Positions 26,200 to 36,312 are shown, counted from the first letter of the stretch. The stretch: 64,000 nucleotides of DNA from JAKANT01 sp035502095 (GCA_035502095.1 DATJUX010000007.1:9192-73191); one strand, 5' to 3'. Program-made: numbers and translations. The notes: generated by a model from the letters alone, not told the origin.

Positions 26200-26819
26200 T
26201 CTACATGCCGACTCATTTCTCCGTGCCCGACCGGACCAGCCAACTCGCGGTGATGCGGGCGAGTCCGTTCGCCACGCTGGTTTCGGTCGCCGATGGCGTG
26301 CCGGCGTTCTCGCATGTTCCGCTCGTCGTCGAGGAGCGGGGCGAGAGCATCGCCCTGCTCGGGCACGTCGCGATCGCGAATCCGCACTGGCGCTCCTGGG
26401 CCCCCGAGCACCCGGTGATCGCGGTGTTTCATGGGCCGAACGGCTACGTGTCGCCGCGCCTCTACAGCGTGCGCGAGGCGGTGCCGACTTGGAACTACGT
26501 CGTGGTGCACGCTCAGGGCCGGCTGCGTGCGATCGAGAGCAGCGCCGGCAAGGAGGGCATCCTGAAGGCGCTGATCGACAACCACGACCCGGCGTACCGC
26601 GCGCAGTGGGACGAACTCGGCGAGGAGTTCCGCGAGAAGATGAAGCGCGGCATCGTCGGCTTCGAAGTCGCCGTCGAGCGGGTCGACGGCAAGTTCAAGC
26701 TGAGCCAGAACCGTCCGCCGCAGGATCGCGCGAGCGTGCTCGCCGCGATGGAAGAGGGGGGGGCGGGCGAGCGTGCGCTGGCGGAGTGGATGCGGCGCCT
26801 GGGCATCGGTGTCGCATGA
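26196..26819 (+). CDS. PaiB-like FMN-binding negative transcriptional regulator
   Basis: This 207-residue protein matches the PaiB/FMN-binding split-barrel family throughout: the start MYMPTHF-like MIYMPTHFSVPD, GHVAIANPHWRSW, FHGPNGYVSPRLY, PTWNYVVVHAQG and KMKRGIVGFE. In Bacillus PaiB is a negative regulator of sporulation and protease genes; biochemically the fold binds flavin, and other members may be oxidoreductases. It overlaps the GNAT gene before it and the one after it by 4 bases each. The link to argD suggests arginine- or polyamine-related metabolism, which is inference. Confidence 0.85.
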   Translation: MIYMPTHFSVPDRTSQLAVMRASPFATLVSVADGVPAFSHVPLVVEERGESIALLGHVAIANPHWRSWAPEHPVIAVFHGPNGYVSPRLYSVREAVPTWNYVVVHAQGRLRAIESSAGKEGILKALIDNHDPAYRAQWDELGEEFREKMKRGIVGFEVAVERVDGKFKLSQNRPPQDRASVLAAMEEGGAGERALAEWMRRLGIGVA

Positions 26820-27241
26820 GCGGCATTCGCCGCGTCGGAAGCGGCGACACCGAGGCCATCGTCGTGTTGTGGCGCGACGTCTTCCCCGAATACAACGACC
26901 CGGCGCGCCCGCAGCGCGATCCGCGCGCCAACATCGCACGCAAGCTGGCGTTCGGCGATGGCCTGTTCTGGCTGGTCGAGATGGGCGACCGCGTCGTGGC
27001 GACCGCCATGGCGGGTTACGACGGGCATCGCGGCTGGATCTACTCGATCGGCGTCGCGCCGGCCGAGCGGGGCCGCGGGCATGCGCGGGCGCTGCTCGCG
27101 CATGCCGAGGCGCAACTGCGCGCGCTCGGCTGCCCGAAGATCAACATCCAGGTGCTCGCGGACAAGGAGGAGGCGCTGCGTTTCTGGCGCGCCGCGGGTT
27201 ATCAGCCGGATCCCGTGGTGAGCCTCGGGCGGCGGCTGTAG
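26816..27241 (+). CDS. GNAT-family acetyltransferase, YpeA type
   Basis: This 141-residue acetyltransferase resembles E. coli YpeA: WRDVFPEYNDP at about residues 19-29, then SIGVAPAERGRGHARALLAHAE carrying the acetyl-CoA motif, then FWRAAGY. It overlaps the PaiB-like gene (ATGA at 26816-26819) and ends the operon. YpeA has no firmly assigned substrate. The gene ends 47 bases from the convergent livF stop. Confidence 0.83.
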   Translation: MSGIRRVGSGDTEAIVVLWRDVFPEYNDPARPQRDPRANIARKLAFGDGLFWLVEMGDRVVATAMAGYDGHRGWIYSIGVAPAERGRGHARALLAHAEAQLRALGCPKINIQVLADKEEALRFWRAAGYQPDPVVSLGRRL

Positions 27242-27255
27242 CCGCTGACGCCGGA

Positions 27256-27275
27256 CGCGCCGCGCACTCGGCGCG
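27256..27275. terminator. Possible bidirectional terminator hairpin
   Basis: CGCGCCG (27256-27262) pairs with CGGCGCG (27269-27275) around a 6-base loop, in the gap between the convergent argD operon and livF. A weak TCTTTCT follows on the plus strand and there is no clear U-tract on the minus strand, so efficiency is doubtful. Confidence 0.4.
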
Positions 27276-27288
27276 GGTCCAGTCTTTC

Positions 27289-28011
27289 TCAATGCGGTGC
27301 TTCGCCCAGGTACGCCGCGCGCACCTTCGGGTCGTTCAGCATCGCGGCGGCGTGGCCCGAAAGCGTGATGAGCCCGGAGTCCATCACGTAGGCCCGGTGC
27401 GCAGCCTCCAGCGCAAGGCGTGCGTTCTGTTCGACGAGCAGGATCGGGATCCTCTGCGCCGAGACGCTGCGCACCACCTCGAAGATCTTCTCGACCATGA
27501 TCGGCGCAAGTCCCATCGAGGGCTCGTCCAGCAGCAGCAGGCGCGGGCGGCTCATGAGCGCGCGCGCCATCGCGAGCATCTGCTGCTCGCCGCCGGAGAG
27601 CGTACCGGCGAGCTGCTTGGCGCGCTCTTTCAGACGCGGAAAGGTCTGGAACATCCGCTCCATGTCGGCGCGCACCTCGGGGGCGTCGGAGCGCGAGAAC
27701 GCGCCCATCTGCAGGTTCTCCGTCACCGACATGCGCGCGAAGACGCCGCGGCCTTCCGGAACCATCGCGAGGCCCTGCTGCAACAGTTTGTAGGAAGGAG
27801 CGCCGCTGCAGGACTTCCCCATGTACTCGACCGCACCCTGCCAGGGCAGCGTGCCTGTGATCGCCTTCAGCGTCGTCGTCTTGCCCGCGCCATTGGCGCC
27901 GATCAGCGTGACCAGTTCGCCGGCCTGGATCTCGAAGTCGATTCCCTTGACCGCCTGGATGCCTCCGTACGCGACACGAAGGCCGGCGACGCGAAGCACG
28001 ACGTCGCTCAT
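27289..28011 (-). CDS. livF: Branched-chain amino acid ABC transporter ATPase LivF
   Basis: This 240-residue ATPase has Walker A GANGAGKTT (about 38-46), the signature LSGGEQQ, Walker B LLLLDEP, and the VEQNARLAL switch segment typical of LivF. With LivG it powers import of leucine, isoleucine and valine or related amino acids. Its ATG overlaps the livG stop by 4 bases (28008-28011). It is the last gene of the livK-H-M-G-F minus-strand cluster. Confidence 0.93.
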   Translation of the reverse strand: MSDVVLRVAGLRVAYGGIQAVKGIDFEIQAGELVTLIGANGAGKTTTLKAITGTLPWQGAVEYMGKSCSGAPSYKLLQQGLAMVPEGRGVFARMSVTENLQMGAFSRSDAPEVRADMERMFQTFPRLKERAKQLAGTLSGGEQQMLAMARALMSRPRLLLLDEPSMGLAPIMVEKIFEVVRSVSAQRIPILLVEQNARLALEAAHRAYVMDSGLITLSGHAAAMLNDPKVRAAYLGEAPH

Positions 28012-28799
28012 GCCACCTCCTTGGTCGCGACGTCCTTGTGCGATCCGCCGAGATACGCCTCGATCACCGCCGGGTTGCGCTGCACGTCGCCGGGCGTGCC
28101 TTCGGCGATCATCTTGCCGTAGTCAAGCACCGTCACCCGGTCGCACAGGCCGAGCACGAGCTTGACGTCGTGCTCGATCAGAAGGATGGTGACCCGGTCC
28201 TTGCTGATGTTCGACAGCAGCTCGCGCAACCCGACTTTCTCGGTTGCGTTCATGCCGGCGGCGGGTTCGTCCAGCGCGAGCAGCTTCGGGTCGGTCGCGA
28301 GCGCGCGCGCGATCTCGAGGCGGCGCTGGTCGCCGTAGGCCAGGGTGCGCGCCTGGAAGTTGGCATAGCGCGTGATGCCGACGTAATCGAGCAGTTCGAG
28401 CGAGCGCTTGCGGATCGCCGCTTCCTCGGCGCGCGTCGCGGGCGTGCGCAGCACGGCACCGACCGCGGTCGCCTTGGTGCGCACGTGCCGGCCGACCATC
28501 ACGTTCTCGAGGGCGGTCATGTCGGGGAAGAGCCGGATGTTCTGGAACGTGCGTGCAATCCCGGCTTCGGCCACCTTGTGCACGGCGGTCGGCGAATAGG
28601 GCTTGCCATCCAGTTCGAAGCTGCCCGAATCCGGCGTGTACAGGCCCGTGATGACGTTGAAGAAGGTCGTCTTGCCGGCGCCGTTCGGGCCGATCAGGCC
28701 GTAGATCTGTCCGCGTCGGATCGTGAGGCCGACGTCCGACAGGGCCTGCAAGCCGCCGAACCGCTTGTTGACTCCCGTAACCCTGAGGATCACGTCCAT
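28008..28799 (-). CDS. livG: Branched-chain amino acid ABC transporter ATPase LivG
   Basis: This 263-residue ATPase has Walker A GPNGAGKTT, the modified signature LAYGDQRRLEIARAL and Walker B LLALDEPAAGMN characteristic of LivG, followed by the switch histidine in LLIEHDVKL. It starts 12 bases after livM and overlaps livF. It is the inner-membrane-associated cytoplasmic partner of LivHM. Confidence 0.93.
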   Translation of the reverse strand: MDVILRVTGVNKRFGGLQALSDVGLTIRRGQIYGLIGPNGAGKTTFFNVITGLYTPDSGSFELDGKPYSPTAVHKVAEAGIARTFQNIRLFPDMTALENVMVGRHVRTKATAVGAVLRTPATRAEEAAIRKRSLELLDYVGITRYANFQARTLAYGDQRRLEIARALATDPKLLALDEPAAGMNATEKVGLRELLSNISKDRVTILLIEHDVKLVLGLCDRVTVLDYGKMIAEGTPGDVQRNPAVIEAYLGGSHKDVATKEVA

Positions 28800-28811
28800 T
28801 GGCTGCTCCCG

Positions 28812-29957
<1,146 letters not shown>

Positions 29958-29966
29958 GGCGACTCC

Positions 29967-30896
29967 TCAGGCGCGTTCCGCAACCCGCTCGCCGAGCAGG
30001 CCGCTGGGGCGGAATATCAGCACCGCGCACAGCACGATGAACGCGAACACATCCTGGTAGTTGGAGCCAAGCACGCCGCCGGTGAGCTGGCCGATGTAAC
30101 CGGCGCCGAGGGCTTCGATCAGGCCGAGCAGCACACCGCCCACCATCGCGCCCGGGATGTTGCCGATGCCGCCCAGCACCGCCGCGGTGAACGCCTTGAG
30201 GCCGGGGATGAAGCCCATGTAGAAATGCGCGACCGAGTAGGTGGCGGCGATCATCACGCCGGCCACCGCCGCCAGCGCGGCGCCGATCGCGAAGGTCGCC
30301 ATGATCACGGCATTGGGGTTCACGCCCATCAGGCTCGCGACGCGCGGGTTCTCGGCGGTGGCGCGCATCGCCCGGCCGAGCTTGGTGCGGTTGACCAGCA
30401 CCATCAGCCCGATCATGATGATCGCCGAGAGCGCGACCACCACCAGCTTGGTGACCGTGACGATCGCGCCCAGGAACTCGAGCGGCGCCGAGGGCAGCAG
30501 CTGCGGAAACGTCATGTAGTTGCGCCCCCAGATCAGCATGGCGGCCGTCTGCAGCACGATCGAGACGCCGATCGCCGTGATGAGCGGCGCCAGGCGCGGC
30601 GCGTTGCGCAGCGGCCGGTAGGCCACGCGCTCGATGATCAGGCTGACGACGATGCAGGTCGGGATCGCGGTGGCCAGGCCGCAGATGATCAGCAGCCATC
30701 CCGGTGCGTCCGGGAAGTGCGCTTGCAGCAGCACGATCGTCGAAAGCGCTGTCAGCGCCCCGACCATGAGCACGTCGCCGTGGGCGAAGTTGATCAGGTT
30801 GAGGATGCCGTAGACCATCGTATAGCCCAGCGCGATCAGCGAGTACAGGCTACCCAGCACCAGGCCGTTCAACAGCTGCTGAATGAAGGTGTCCAT
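29967..30896 (-). CDS. livH: Branched-chain amino acid ABC transporter permease LivH
   Basis: This 309-residue permease starts with the typical FIQQLLNGLVLGSLYSLIAL and contains GYTMVYGILNLINFAHGD and the coupling-loop GRAMRATAENPRVASLMGVN. Eight or so helices are visible. It follows livK after 140 bases containing a hairpin terminator, so its expression is probably partly uncoupled from livK. Confidence 0.93.
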   Translation of the reverse strand: MDTFIQQLLNGLVLGSLYSLIALGYTMVYGILNLINFAHGDVLMVGALTALSTIVLLQAHFPDAPGWLLIICGLATAIPTCIVVSLIIERVAYRPLRNAPRLAPLITAIGVSIVLQTAAMLIWGRNYMTFPQLLPSAPLEFLGAIVTVTKLVVVALSAIIMIGLMVLVNRTKLGRAMRATAENPRVASLMGVNPNAVIMATFAIGAALAAVAGVMIAATYSVAHFYMGFIPGLKAFTAAVLGGIGNIPGAMVGGVLLGLIEALGAGYIGQLTGGVLGSNYQDVFAFIVLCAVLIFRPSGLLGERVAERA

Positions 30897-30992
30897 ATCC
30901 CCTCCGGCGCTTTGGCCTGGTTACGCAGCGTGAAGCCCGTGCATGCTAGCAAGCGATGCCGCGCTTGCCTCGCATCCGCGCTGCGACATAGC

Positions 30993-31018
30993 AAAACGGC
31001 ACCCGAAGGTGCCGTTTT
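30993..31018 (-). terminator. Hairpin terminator between livK and livH
   Basis: AAAACGGCACC (30993-31003) pairs perfectly with GGTGCCGTTTT (31008-31018) around a CGAA/TTCG tetraloop, an 11-bp stem. Read on the minus strand it ends in TTTTGC, 19 bases after the livK stop. It would let a part of the transcripts stop after the binding-protein gene, a usual way to make more binding protein than transporter. Confidence 0.82.
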
Positions 31019-31036
31019 GTCTTGCCCGGACAACGT

Positions 31037-32218
31037 TCAGCGCGAAGTCGAGATGTACTCGAGCTTGCCGTCCTTGACCTTGAACATCGAAATGGCGCCG
31101 TTTTTGATGTCGCCCTTGTCGTCGAAGGCAATCTGGCCCGTCAGTCCCGTGTAGTCCGTGGCGGGCATGGCGGCGGTGATCGAGGCGCGATCGGCCTTGC
31201 CGGCGCGCTTGATCGCATCGGCGATCACGTAGACCGCGTCGTAGCTGTAGGGCGAATAGACCTGCACGTCGGCGTTGAACTTGGCCTTGTACTTCTGCAT
31301 GAACTCCTGGCCCTTCGCCAGCTTCTCGACCGCTTCGCCGGCCATCGAGCATGTCAGCTTGTCGGCGGCATCGCCGGCCAGCTTGATGAACTCGGGCGAG
31401 CAAACGCCGTCACCGGCGAGCAGCGGCGCCTTGATGCCGAGCTGCTTCATCTGCTTCGCCATCGGGCCGGCGGTCGCGTCCATGCCGCCGTACATGACGA
31501 CGTCGGGCTTGGCCGCGCGGACCTTGGTCAGGATGGCGTTGAAGTCCGTGGCCTTGTCGTTGGTGAACTCGCGCGCGACGACCTTGACGCCCTTTTCCTT
31601 CGAGACCTTTTCGACCACGTCGGCGAGCCCCTGGCCGTAGGCGGTGCGGTCGTCGATGATGGCGATCGTCTTCGCCTTCATCTCGGTCGCCGCGAAATTG
31701 GCGAGCACGCCGCCCTGCTGGTTGTCGTTGGCCACGACGCGGAAGGTGGTCTTGAAGCCCTGTTCCGTCAGCTTCGGATTCGTCGCCGAGGGGGAGATTT
31801 GCGTCACGTTGGCGTCGGCGTAGATCTTCGACGCCGGGATCGACGTACCCGAGTTCAGGTGACCGACCACGGCCACCACGCCGGCATCGACCAGCTTCTG
31901 CGCCGCGAGCGTGCCTTCCTTCGGGTCGGCCTTGTCGTCTTCGCCCTGGAGCTCGAGCTTGATCGTCTTGTCGCCAAGCTTGATGCCGCCGGCGGCGTTG
32001 ATCTCGTCGACCGCCATGCGTGCGCCGTTCTCGTTGTCCTTGCCCAGGTGCGCGATGCCGCCGGTGAGCGGCGCGACGTGGCCGATCTTGACGACCTCTT
32101 CGGCCGGTGCCGCCGCTTTGGCCTCCACCTTGGGCGGAGCCTCTTCCTTCTTGCCACAGGCAGCGAGCGCGACCGCGATGGCGAACGCGACCGGCGCGAA
32201 CTTGATCACTTGCTTCAT
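31037..32218 (-). CDS. livK: Branched-chain amino acid ABC transporter substrate-binding lipoprotein (LivK/BraC-like)
   Basis: This 393-residue type I periplasmic binding protein has a lipoprotein signal with Cys21 (AVALAAC), an Ala/Lys/Glu-rich tether, then VKIGHVAPLTGGIAHLGKDNENGARMA, DDKADPKEG and VVGHLNSG, all typical of BraC/LivK. It should be anchored to the inner-membrane outer face or outer-membrane inner face. It is first in the liv cluster and divergent from dadA. The preferred ligand cannot be told from sequence. Confidence 0.92.
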   Translation of the reverse strand: MKQVIKFAPVAFAIAVALAACGKKEEAPPKVEAKAAAPAEEVVKIGHVAPLTGGIAHLGKDNENGARMAVDEINAAGGIKLGDKTIKLELQGEDDKADPKEGTLAAQKLVDAGVVAVVGHLNSGTSIPASKIYADANVTQISPSATNPKLTEQGFKTTFRVVANDNQQGGVLANFAATEMKAKTIAIIDDRTAYGQGLADVVEKVSKEKGVKVVAREFTNDKATDFNAILTKVRAAKPDVVMYGGMDATAGPMAKQMKQLGIKAPLLAGDGVCSPEFIKLAGDAADKLTCSMAGEAVEKLAKGQEFMQKYKAKFNADVQVYSPYSYDAVYVIADAIKRAGKADRASITAAMPATDYTGLTGQIAFDDKGDIKNGAISMFKVKDGKLEYISTSR

Positions 32219-32477
32219 TCAGTTCTCCTCACAGGGAATCGGCGATGGCACGAAGCAGCATCACCGGTGGATATTCCGGTCCCGAGCGGCTGCGACGGCT
32301 CACCCCGATCCGAAAGCGGCGGATTGTAGTACCACCGCCGCCGCGGTCACGCGGGCAGCCTGTAAGGTGGCGACGGGCGGTCCGCGAGCTGCCGTGCCCG
32401 CGCGACAGCGGCGGCGTTCGCAGTCCGTAGAATCCGCCGCCGCGCGGCCGGTCGAAGCTGCGACGAGGGACGGAGCG

Positions 32478-33731
32478 ATGCGCGTTGTCGTGCTCGGTGG
32501 CGGGGTCGTCGGCTCCGCCAGCGCCTGGTTCCTGGCGCAGGACGGGCACGAGGTTACGCTCGTCGAAAGGCAATCCGGCGTCGCGCTGGAGACGAGCTTC
32601 GCCAATGCCTGCCAGATCTCGGCGAGCCAGTCGGAGCCCTGGGCCAGCCCGTCGGCACCGTTGAAGATCCTGCAGTGGCTCGGCAGGGAAGATGCGCCGT
32701 TGCTGTTCCGCCTGACCGCGGATCCGCACCAGTGGCTATGGGCCTTGCAGTTCCTGTTCCACTGCACGCCCGGGTCGACCCGCAGCAACACCCGCGCCTG
32801 CGTGCGGCTCGCCCTGCACAGCCGGAACATCCTGCGCGAATTGCGGCGCGAACTCGCCCTCGACTACGACCATCTCGAGCGCGGCATCCTGCATTTCTAC
32901 CTCGATGCGGCGCAGTTCGACGCGGCGCGCGCGGCCGCAGCCGTGATGCGCGAGCTCGGTTGCGACCGGCGCACGGTGTCCGCGCAGGAGGCGATCGAAA
33001 TCGAACCCGCGCTCGCATCGCTGCGCGACAAGATCGCGGGCGCCGACTATTGCGCCGAGGACGAATCCGGCGACATCCTCAAGTTCACGCAGCAGCTTGC
33101 ACAGCACGCGCAACGGCGTGGCGTGACGTTGCTCCTCAATCACCTGGCGACGCGCATCCTGACGAGCGGCGGCAAGGCGAATCAGGTCGAAGTGATCGCG
33201 CCCGACGGCTGGCACACACGCCTGGACACCGACGCGGTGGTCGTCGCTCTGGGCTCGTACTCGGTCGACCTGCTGCGGCCGCTGGGCGTGTACCTGCCGC
33301 TTTATCCGGGCAAGGGCTATTCCGCGACCTTCGAAATCGTGGACCCGGCGCGCGCGCCGTCGGTGAGCGTCACCGACGACGCCTTCAAGATGGCGGTGAC
33401 GCGCCTGGGCAAGCGCCTGCGAGTGGCCGGCACGGCCGAGCTATCGGGGTACAGCCGCGACCTGAATCCGGTTCGTTGCGCGATGCTCACGCGCCGCGCC
33501 CGCGAGATCTTTCCCGGCGCCGCCGACTATGATCACCCGCGCTATTGGACGGGACTGCGGCCGATGACGCCCTCGAACGTGCCATTGATCGGGCGAACGC
33601 GCGTGCCGAACGTCTACGTCAACACGGGGCACGGCACGCTTGGCTGGACCATGGGACCGGGTTCGGGCCAGATCATCGCCGACGTGATCGGCGGGCGCAG
33701 GCCGGCGGTTGAACTGCGCGCCGTGCGGTAG
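32478..33731 (+). CDS. dadA: D-amino acid dehydrogenase (DadA family)
   Basis: This 417-residue FAD enzyme has the N-terminal dinucleotide motif VLGGGVVGSASAW (about 4-16), SFANACQISAS, SEPWASPSAP, LPLYPGKGYS and the C-terminal GLRPMTPSNVPLIG, all DadA landmarks. It should oxidise D-amino acids to oxo acids, passing electrons to the respiratory chain. GGACGGAG precedes ATG 32478. No alanine racemase (dadX) is nearby. Other DadA-like paralogues (glycine or sarcosine type) cannot be excluded. Confidence 0.85.
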   Translation: MRVVVLGGGVVGSASAWFLAQDGHEVTLVERQSGVALETSFANACQISASQSEPWASPSAPLKILQWLGREDAPLLFRLTADPHQWLWALQFLFHCTPGSTRSNTRACVRLALHSRNILRELRRELALDYDHLERGILHFYLDAAQFDAARAAAAVMRELGCDRRTVSAQEAIEIEPALASLRDKIAGADYCAEDESGDILKFTQQLAQHAQRRGVTLLLNHLATRILTSGGKANQVEVIAPDGWHTRLDTDAVVVALGSYSVDLLRPLGVYLPLYPGKGYSATFEIVDPARAPSVSVTDDAFKMAVTRLGKRLRVAGTAELSGYSRDLNPVRCAMLTRRAREIFPGAADYDHPRYWTGLRPMTPSNVPLIGRTRVPNVYVNTGHGTLGWTMGPGSGQIIADVIGGRRPAVELRAVR

Positions 33732-33763
33732 TCCCAGCGAGAGATCGGGCCGCACGACACGCA

Positions 33764-33786
33764 TCGGGGCGCCGGCAGCGCCCCGA
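33764..33786. terminator. Hairpin between convergent dadA and cytochrome c
   Basis: TCGGGGCGC (33764-33772) pairs with GCGCCCCGA (33778-33786) around a 5-base loop. It is central in the convergent gap and strong enough to stop transcription from either side, but no long T-run follows on either strand. Confidence 0.55.
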
Positions 33787-33811
33787 TTCAGTCCGACTCA
33801 GGCGAGACTTC

Positions 33812-34120
33812 TTACTTGAGACTCAGAACCCACTTGGCCAGGGTCGCGGCTTCCGCCTCGTTGACCTGCGGATTGGCCGGCATCGGAACCTGACCCCAGA
33901 CGCCGACGCCGCCTTCGCGGATCTTCTTTGCCAGCCGCGCGGCGGCGTCCTTGTCGTTGGCGTACTTCGCCGCGACGTCCTTGTAGGCCGGCCCGACGAG
34001 CTTCTTGTCGATGGCGTGGCAGGCAAGGCAGTTCTTGGCCTTGGCGAGGTCGGCGTTGGCAAACGCGCTGGCCGAGACCAGTGACAGCCCGGCGGCGGCG
34101 ATGAGCAGCACTCTTTTCAT
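33812..34120 (-). CDS. Class I small cytochrome c (c-551/c8 type)
   Basis: This 102-residue precursor has a cleavable signal peptide (about residues 1-21, ASAFA), the haem motif Cys31-Leu-Ala-Cys34-His35 and an axial methionine at about 80 in VPMPANPQV. Those spacings fit cytochrome c-551, a periplasmic electron carrier. ATG 34120 is preferred because it begins MKRVLLIAAAG; upstream in-frame codons would precede the signal with charged residues. Confidence 0.87.
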   Translation of the reverse strand: MKRVLLIAAAGLSLVSASAFANADLAKAKNCLACHAIDKKLVGPAYKDVAAKYANDKDAAARLAKKIREGGVGVWGQVPMPANPQVNEAEAATLAKWVLSLK

Positions 34121-34266
34121 TCGTGGCTCCGTTTTGGGTGGCGAAGTCGGCTTCCCAGCGGATTCTAACGGCCGAGCCGGCCGGATGTTGACAGCGTCCT
34201 GCGGTGGGAATCGCATGGCTGCGCGACTATAGTTGGCGCGGTCCCCAACGGACCGGCGGGTGGGTT

Positions 34267-34506
34267 ATGTGGATTCTGTGGGTCGGCCTGGTCCTGCTGC
34301 TGCTGAAGCTGGCGGCGATCGGGCCGTTCGCCGATCTTTCGTGGTGGTGGGTCGTCCTGCCGTTCGTGGGCGCGTTCGTCTGGTTCGAGCTGTTCGAAAA
34401 GCGCCTGGGCTTGGACAAGAAGAAAGCTTTTGACGAACTCGATCGCGCCAAACAAGAGCGCATCAAGAAGACCATGGAGCAGGTCAAGCGACCGCGCAGG
34501 CGCTGA
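34267..34506 (+). CDS. Small Trp-rich membrane protein (TIGR04438 type)
   Basis: This 79-residue protein starts MWILWVGLVLLLLKL and continues with SWWWVVLPFVGAFVWFELFE, then a strongly basic tail (KKTMEQVKRPRRR). It resembles the small Trp-rich protein family TIGR04438 of betaproteobacteria. Two membrane helices are likely; the function is unknown. It lies between the divergent cytochrome c gene and lgt, about 100 bases from the latter. Confidence 0.72.
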   Translation: MWILWVGLVLLLLKLAAIGPFADLSWWWVVLPFVGAFVWFELFEKRLGLDKKKAFDELDRAKQERIKKTMEQVKRPRRR

Positions 34507-34610
34507 AAGCGGTCGATATGGCCCGATGCGCCGGGAAGGCGGCGCGCCACGCTGGGCTAGTATCGCTGCCGCGCACGGCGGTCGGCCGCGCTCGCGCGTG
34601 ACCCGGGTCA

Positions 34611-35453
34611 ATGCCTCTCGTTCATCCGCAGTTCGATCCCATCGCGTTTTCCATCGGCCCGCTGGCGGTGCGCTGGTATGGCCTGATGTACCTGCTGGCG
34701 TTCCTCGGCTTCCTCCTGCTCGGCCGCTGGCGTGCCAACGACACGTGGCGCGGCGTGACCAAGCAGGACGTCGACGATCTCCTGTTCTACGGCGTGCTGG
34801 GCGTGATCCTGGGCGGCCGGCTCGGGTATGTGCTGTTCTACAAACCGGGCTACTACCTCGCCCACCCGCTCGAGATCTTCATGATCTGGAAGGGCGGCAT
34901 GGCCTCTCACGGCGGCATCATCGGCGTGATCATCGTGATGGTCCTGTTCGCGCGCAGCCGCGGCAGGCCGTTCCTGCAAATCTCGGACTTCGTGGTGCCG
35001 CTGATCCCGCAAGGCTTGGCGCTCGGGCGCGTCGGCAACTTCATCAACGGCGAGCTCTGGGGCCGGCCGGCCGATCCGAACGTGTGGCCGTGGGCGATGA
35101 TCTTTCCGCAGAGTGGCGACAGGGTGCCGCGGCATCCGTCGCAGATCTATCAGTTCCTGCTCGAGGGGCTGCTGCTGTTCGCGATCCTGTGGTTCTATTC
35201 GCGCCGGCCGCGCCGCCTGGGCTCGGTGAGCGCGGCGTTCCTGATCGGCTACGGCGTGCTCCGGTTCATCGCGGAGTTCGGCCGGGAACCGGATGCGTTT
35301 CTGGGGCTGCTCGCCTTCGATCTGTCGATGGGACAGTGGCTGTCGCTGCCGATGATCGTCATCGGTGTCGGCCTGTTCATCTATTGCGAGCGCCGTTCGG
35401 CGCCGCCGCCGGCGCAGTTGCCGGCCGCTCCGCCGCGGAAGACGGCGCGATGA
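34611..35453 (+). CDS. lgt: Prolipoprotein diacylglyceryl transferase
   Basis: This 280-residue inner-membrane enzyme attaches diacylglycerol to lipobox cysteines. The Lgt signature GRVGNFINGELWGRP (from Arg140) is intact, as are SHGG (99-102) and the seven-helix layout. The C-terminal tail is short and Pro/Ala-rich. A possible -10 (TAGTAT) lies about 45 bases upstream. It should process the LivK and BamE lipoproteins encoded in this window. Confidence 0.95.
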   Translation: MPLVHPQFDPIAFSIGPLAVRWYGLMYLLAFLGFLLLGRWRANDTWRGVTKQDVDDLLFYGVLGVILGGRLGYVLFYKPGYYLAHPLEIFMIWKGGMASHGGIIGVIIVMVLFARSRGRPFLQISDFVVPLIPQGLALGRVGNFINGELWGRPADPNVWPWAMIFPQSGDRVPRHPSQIYQFLLEGLLLFAILWFYSRRPRRLGSVSAAFLIGYGVLRFIAEFGREPDAFLGLLAFDLSMGQWLSLPMIVIGVGLFIYCERRSAPPPAQLPAAPPRKTAR

Positions 35454-35527
35454 GCCATTGCATCGCGCTTTGTCGAACGGCCGGCCTGCCGGCTGCGAAG
35501 GCGCTCGACTGAGGCGGGCGTCCTCGG

Positions 35528-36304
35528 ATGCCGGTCCACCTGAACATTGCTGGTCAGGTCGCCAGCGTCACGCTCGATTCGCCGGGCAAGCTCAACGCGA
35601 TCAGCGTTGCGATGTGGCGCGAACTCGCGCGCATCTTCGGCGAGCTGGCCCGCGACGATGCCGTGCGTTGCATCGTCGTAGGCGGCGCGGACGGAAACTT
35701 TGCGGCGGGCGCGGACATCTCGGAATTCGCCACCGTACGCTTCGACCAGGCGAGCGGCAGGCGCTTCCACCTCGAGATCCTGGGCGCTGCGATCGAGGCG
35801 ATTCGCACGGTTCCCCAGCCGGTGATCGCCGCGATCGAAGGATTCTGCATCGGCGGCGGCCTGGAGATCGCGGTTGCGTGCGACCTGCGCATCGCGGTCG
35901 ACGATGCCCGCATCGGTGCCCCCGTGGGCAAGGTCGGATTTCCGTTCGCCCTTCCCGAGCTGTTGCCGCTGCTCGCGTTGGTCGGGCCCGGCGTCGCCGC
36001 CGACCTGTTGTTGGCCGGTCGCGTGTTCAGTGGCAGGGAGGCGCAGGAGGCCGGGCTGGTTCAGCGCGCCATCCCGCGCGATGATCACCGCCGCGTCATC
36101 GACGAGATCGTGCGCGCGATCGTTGCGGGCTCGCCCGCTGCGGCGCGTCAGAACAAGGCGCAGATCCGCAGCCTCCTGGATGGCGGGTTCAGGTATTCGC
36201 AGGCTCAGCTCGAGGCAAGTTTCGCTTTCCTCGATTCCGACGATTATCGAGAAGGCATCGCAGCGTTCCTCGCCAAGCGTCCGCCGCAGTTCGCGGGCAA
36301 GTGA
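35528..36304 (+). CDS. Enoyl-CoA hydratase/isomerase family protein
   Basis: This 258-residue crotonase-fold protein has the oxyanion-hole segments FAAGADISEF (about 58-67) and CIGGGLEIAVACDLR (about 105-119). It should hydrate or isomerise an acyl-CoA; crotonase members vary widely in reaction. It is directly followed by a malonyl-CoA synthetase whose ATG is 8 bases after its stop, so co-expression is likely. A link to the catabolic genes at 10-22 kb is possible but not supported by position. Confidence 0.82.
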   Translation: MPVHLNIAGQVASVTLDSPGKLNAISVAMWRELARIFGELARDDAVRCIVVGGADGNFAAGADISEFATVRFDQASGRRFHLEILGAAIEAIRTVPQPVIAAIEGFCIGGGLEIAVACDLRIAVDDARIGAPVGKVGFPFALPELLPLLALVGPGVAADLLLAGRVFSGREAQEAGLVQRAIPRDDHRRVIDEIVRAIVAGSPAAARQNKAQIRSLLDGGFRYSQAQLEASFAFLDSDDYREGIAAFLAKRPPQFAGK

Positions 36305-36312
36305 TCGAACCC

